Below are positions 61,262 through 64,000 of a stretch of DNA of 64,000 bases, piece after piece. Source of the stretch: Hydractinia symbiolongicarpus. Its lineage: Eukaryota > Cnidaria > Hydrozoa > Anthoathecata > Hydractiniidae. The DNA lies in NCBI RefSeq assembly GCF_029227915.1, contig NC_079886.1:12111501-12175500 (forward strand), written 5' to 3'. Numbering within the stretch: position 1 is the stretch's first letter; every line of letters begins with the position of its first letter. A program made the position numbers and the translations under genes. Below the pieces are notes generated by a model that was given only the letters and a program-made list of their open reading frames with translations, made no database searches and was not told the origin of the DNA.

Positions 61262-61420
61262 CGGTGGCCCGTGGAAAAATACACGGGTTCGTCCGTCTTT
61301 TTATACCTCATTGTGTGCGTTTCGCTACTTGCGGTACCATTTTGCGTGACAGACAGACGTATATGAGTATTATAATATAGACTAGCCGGGAAACCCGGCG
61401 TCGAAACGCCGGGGTAAGCC
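61262..61420 (+). repeat. relative of the CCCGTGG hairpin repeat
   Basis: GGCCCGTGGAAAAATACACG and CGTCCGTC, then GACAGACAGACGTATATG, TATTATAATATAGACTAG and a GC-rich hairpin (CCCGGCGTCGAAACGCCGGG). It shares the termini but not the interior of the CRE-rich units. Confidence 0.65.
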
Positions 61421-61714
61421 ACAAGTCAAGGTGTGACCATGCGTTCAACGCCCTGGGGAGTGCTTAATAAGTGTCGTAAACTGTGCCACATGGTCAGGTG
61501 GCTGCTTTAGTATGCCGTAAATCAAGTAAAGCGCATACACCATTATAGTGTTGCAACTGTCATATATTTTTCAAAAAGTAACTTTCCCGCAACAAAAGCT
61601 GAAATAAAAACAGAGTTTACAAACCGTTGCTACTCCGTCATAGCAAAAACAATTAGTCATTTTTATTTTATCTTATGGAATAAGTTTCAGTAAACGTTAA
61701 AAAATTAATTGTGA

Positions 61715-62165
61715 CATCAAGCTAAGCGTTTAGTACAGTTAAACAGAGTTGAAGAGGCGTGTAGGGACAATACCCTTTTGAAAAAACTTTCTCGCAGACT
61801 CTGTTTAAATAAAAACACAAGAAACAGTCCATTACCAACACGGGGTTGAGTGGTTAGTGCAGGTAAACAGTGTTGCACAACCGTACAGACGTGATTCCCA
61901 AGAAAGTTTAAAAAGTAATTGTCACAGTGGGCTGACCCCTTAGTACAGGTAAACCACATCGCACATGCTCTAGGCGTAAAAGCCTTTTCCAAAAAAACAG
62001 TCCATTGTTAATACTGAGCTTAGCACTTAGTACAGGTAAAATGTGTCGCACATGCCTAAAAGCTTAATAGCCTTCTCCAAAATACTTCAGTTTAAATAAA
62101 AACACAGGAAACAGACCGTCGTTTAACAACACGGGATAGGCACATAGCATAGGTACTCTGTGTCT
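61715..62165. repeat. degenerate tandem repeat, about four copies
   Basis: The core TTAGTACAGGTAAA with a following CGCACATG or similar recurs at about 61731, 61855, 61942 and 62030, with AATAAAAACACAGGAAACAG blocks between. Spacing is 85-125 bases. Confidence 0.65.
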
Positions 62166-62385
62166 CATTAATAAACTTTTGACTTTTGCTAAATTTTACA
62201 GTAAAATGGTACCTAACTACTTAATTGCATTTAGTATGAAAAAGATTACTTAAAAATTCTTTTGCAACCAACTGTATTTGGTTACTTTTACGTTTTAGCT
62301 AGAGGTAACTAACCTCAGTTCACAACCAAGTAAAAATCAGATTGTCAAAGTTAACACAAAAATCAGAAATGTTAGCTAACATCTA

Positions 62386-62612
62386 CGTTGGTAGCCAGAA
62401 TCTTAAAATTGGTTTTGTTAAGATTAATATATGGCTAGAGAGCGTGACAGTAAGAAGCAATTAAAGCTAATACAAATCTTTAGGTGGCTGAATAGGTAGC
62501 TTAGCTAGTACTTGGTAGCCGGAATCTTGAAATTGGTTTGTTTAAGATTGATATATGGCTAGAGAACGTGACAGTAAGAGACAAATAGAACTAATACAAA
62601 GCTTCAGGTGTC
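62386..62612. repeat. two-copy tandem duplication, about 122 bp
   Basis: GGTAGCCAGAATCTTAAAAT at 62391 and GGTAGCCGGAATCTTGAAAT at 62513, each followed by ATATATGGCTAGAGA and GTGACAGTAAGA. Divergence of about 10%. Confidence 0.8.
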
Positions 62613-62803
62613 AGGTGGCTGAGCTAGCTAGCTAACTTTAACATAAGATGAATAAAAATGTAAAGAAACAAAAAAAAAATACACGAAAAGAAGTTTTAAA
62701 AGAAACAGCAATCTTGTTGAAATACAAATAAAAGTATCACATAGCAAAAAATAAAGCAAACAGTTCAAAAACTTTCCATTCTCCAGCGCTGAGTTGGTCA
62801 GAT

Positions 62804-63031
62804 CTTCTTCTTCTTCTTCTTCTTCTTCTTCTTCTTCTTCTTCTTCTTCTTCTTCTTCTTCTTCTTCTTCTTCTTCTTCTTCTTCTTCTTCTTCTTCTTC
62901 TTCTTCTTCTTCTTCTTCTTCTTCTTCTTCTTCTTCTTCTTCTTCTTCTTCTTCTTCTTCTTCTTCTTCTTCTTCTTCTTCTTCTTCTTCTTCTTCTTCT
63001 TCTTCTTCTTCTTCTTCTTCTTCTTCTTCTT

Positions 63032-63061
<30 letters not shown>
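62804..63061. repeat. (CTT)n microsatellite, about 86 units
   Basis: Uninterrupted trinucleotide tract. The poly-Ser and poly-Lys open frames on the two strands are artefacts. Confidence 0.97.
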
Positions 63062-63062
<1 letters not shown>

Positions 63063-63284
63063 TGCCCTTTCAATTTATAAAAACAGTGTTTTATTTATCT
63101 TCGGCGAGGCAAATGACTTTAAATTCATTCGCTTCTGTAGACTAATCCCTTTATGTTAAAATGAACGGGGAGACGGGAAATCAGTCCGCCATTTTGTTCG
63201 CTGTTTTAATTTCGTAAGAGCATTAGTTTCTGATTGGTAAATTATATAAAACTCCGCTCCTGATTGGACCTTTATTTTAGCGGG

Positions 63285-63588
63285 AATCGTCCCTGTGACA
63301 GCGGAGGCCCGACGGGTTTCTCGCCCCTGCGTATTTTGTATTTCGTGCGTGGTTAACACAAGTCGCTTTTGACGCACGAACAGACAGACGACGGCTATTA
63401 TTATAGAGACTAGTCGTTGCCCGTGGAAAAATCCACGGGATCGCCCGTCCTTTATATTAACCCGCCGCAACAAATTGGATAAAAATATAACGCTTTTGAT
63501 ATTCGTGTTTCCGTAACATCATTTTCTAACTCAGCGGGGGGTCTGCGCAGAGACAGACAGACGGAATACGGCTATTATTAAAGAGACG
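63285..63588 (+). repeat. two joined copies of the CCCGTGG hairpin repeat
   Basis: The 3' end of one copy (ACGAACAGACAGACGACGGC, TATTATTATAGAGACTAG) runs into a second copy (CCCGTGGAAAAATCCACGGG, CGCCCGTCC ... AGACAGACAGACGGAATACG, TATTATTAAAGAGACG). Here the hairpin is a perfect 20-base palindromic arm pair. The rest of 63589-64000 shows nothing recognisable. Confidence 0.7.
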
Positions 63589-64000
63589 TTTCTTACAAAG
63601 TTAAAAACCGCTAAAACCGCTTTCCCGGTATACCGCTTTTTTTTTGAAATCTTCATCAATTTAGCCCGGGGTGAAATGAGCAGTAACTTGCCGGAATTTC
63701 GCTTAAACAGAGCGAATCATTACCATGCAATCATCCCTGCAAATAGAGATTAATTTGTCATTGCCATATAATACCGACTTAAAAAATTGTCTTGACATAG
63801 CGGGTTAAAATTTCGTTAAGCTAACCGTGTTTATGTAATCAGCCCTTCACAGTTTTTAAGTATTTTTATCATTACAATGTATCTACTGTTCCACGTTCAG
63901 AGAAAACAGACACGACGGGTTTGGTCACTATTGCTGGATTTAATGGCTTCATCACTGCACAATTGACAGGTTTAGTAATGTCTAACAAGCTTTTACAAGG

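Noticed and set aside
62794-63159. Poly-Ser and poly-Lys open frames of about 90-120 codons
   Set aside because: Pure (CTT)n microsatellite; no start context or flanking coding sequence.

Overview
The window is AT-rich eukaryotic DNA with spliced genes: the best-supported genes have short introns with GTAAGT/GTATGT-type donors and AG acceptors. It also holds dense transposon remnants, tRNA-derived SINEs, satellites and long (TA)n tracts. The mix (KDZ, IS3EU-like integrase transposons, CR1/L2-like LINEs, SET8-like and RING genes) suggests a metazoan, probably a cnidarian and perhaps a medusozoan. That assignment is inference; nothing here is diagnostic of a species. There is no bacterial operon, CRISPR array, rRNA or convincing stand-alone tRNA gene.

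Layout. 1-9.5 kb: a broken KDZ transposase, two minisatellites, a PIF/Harbinger-like MITE, SINEs, a third minisatellite and a minus-strand LINE in which ORF1 is joined to a truncated ORF2. 9,564-40,900: a 31.3 kb unit ('element A') bounded by long terminal inverted repeats and perfect 6-bp target duplications (ATTTAC). Its own five-exon DDE integrase-like transposase lies just inside the left end but has Lys in place of the catalytic Glu. A RING-finger companion gene lies further in, frameshifted and framed by a 742-bp inverted repeat. 16,016-33,504, inside A: a 17.5 kb block ('element C') with (TA)n on both sides and GTGGACA-bearing inverted ends. C holds the most striking gene of the window, a roughly 21-exon minus-strand gene of about 1,110 codons. 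It joins a KMT5A/SET8-like SET domain, an acidic linker, two zinc fingers, a tyrosine-recombinase domain and a C-terminal Myb/SANT-like domain. Its first intron carries a 3.5 kb array of a 114-bp satellite with the same GTGGACA core as the element ends.

34,306-38,979, also inside A: a younger, complete 4,674-bp relative of A ('element B') with TSD CTGATC. It has an intact 401-residue transposase and a convergent companion gene that has lost its RING exon; a solo RING exon lies just outside B at 33,628-33,906. 41-44.1 kb: two truncated LINE copies. 45.6-46.9 kb: (TA)n, a tandem SINE pair and another SINE. 47.6-51.7 and 54.9-59.3 kb: head-to-tail arrays of a 0.6-1 kb repeat loaded with CRE-type TGACGTCA octamers, around a low-repeat island with a few possible host exons and a small membrane-protein ORF. 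59.3-64 kb: mostly anonymous, with minisatellites, a (CTT)n tract and relatives of the same repeat.

The two themes are nested insertion (B and C within A) and chromatin or ubiquitin-type accessory domains carried with recombinase/transposase modules: SET plus tyrosine recombinase in C, RING companion plus DDE transposase in A and B. Exon structures were deduced by eye from reading frame, splice consensus and agreement between copies.
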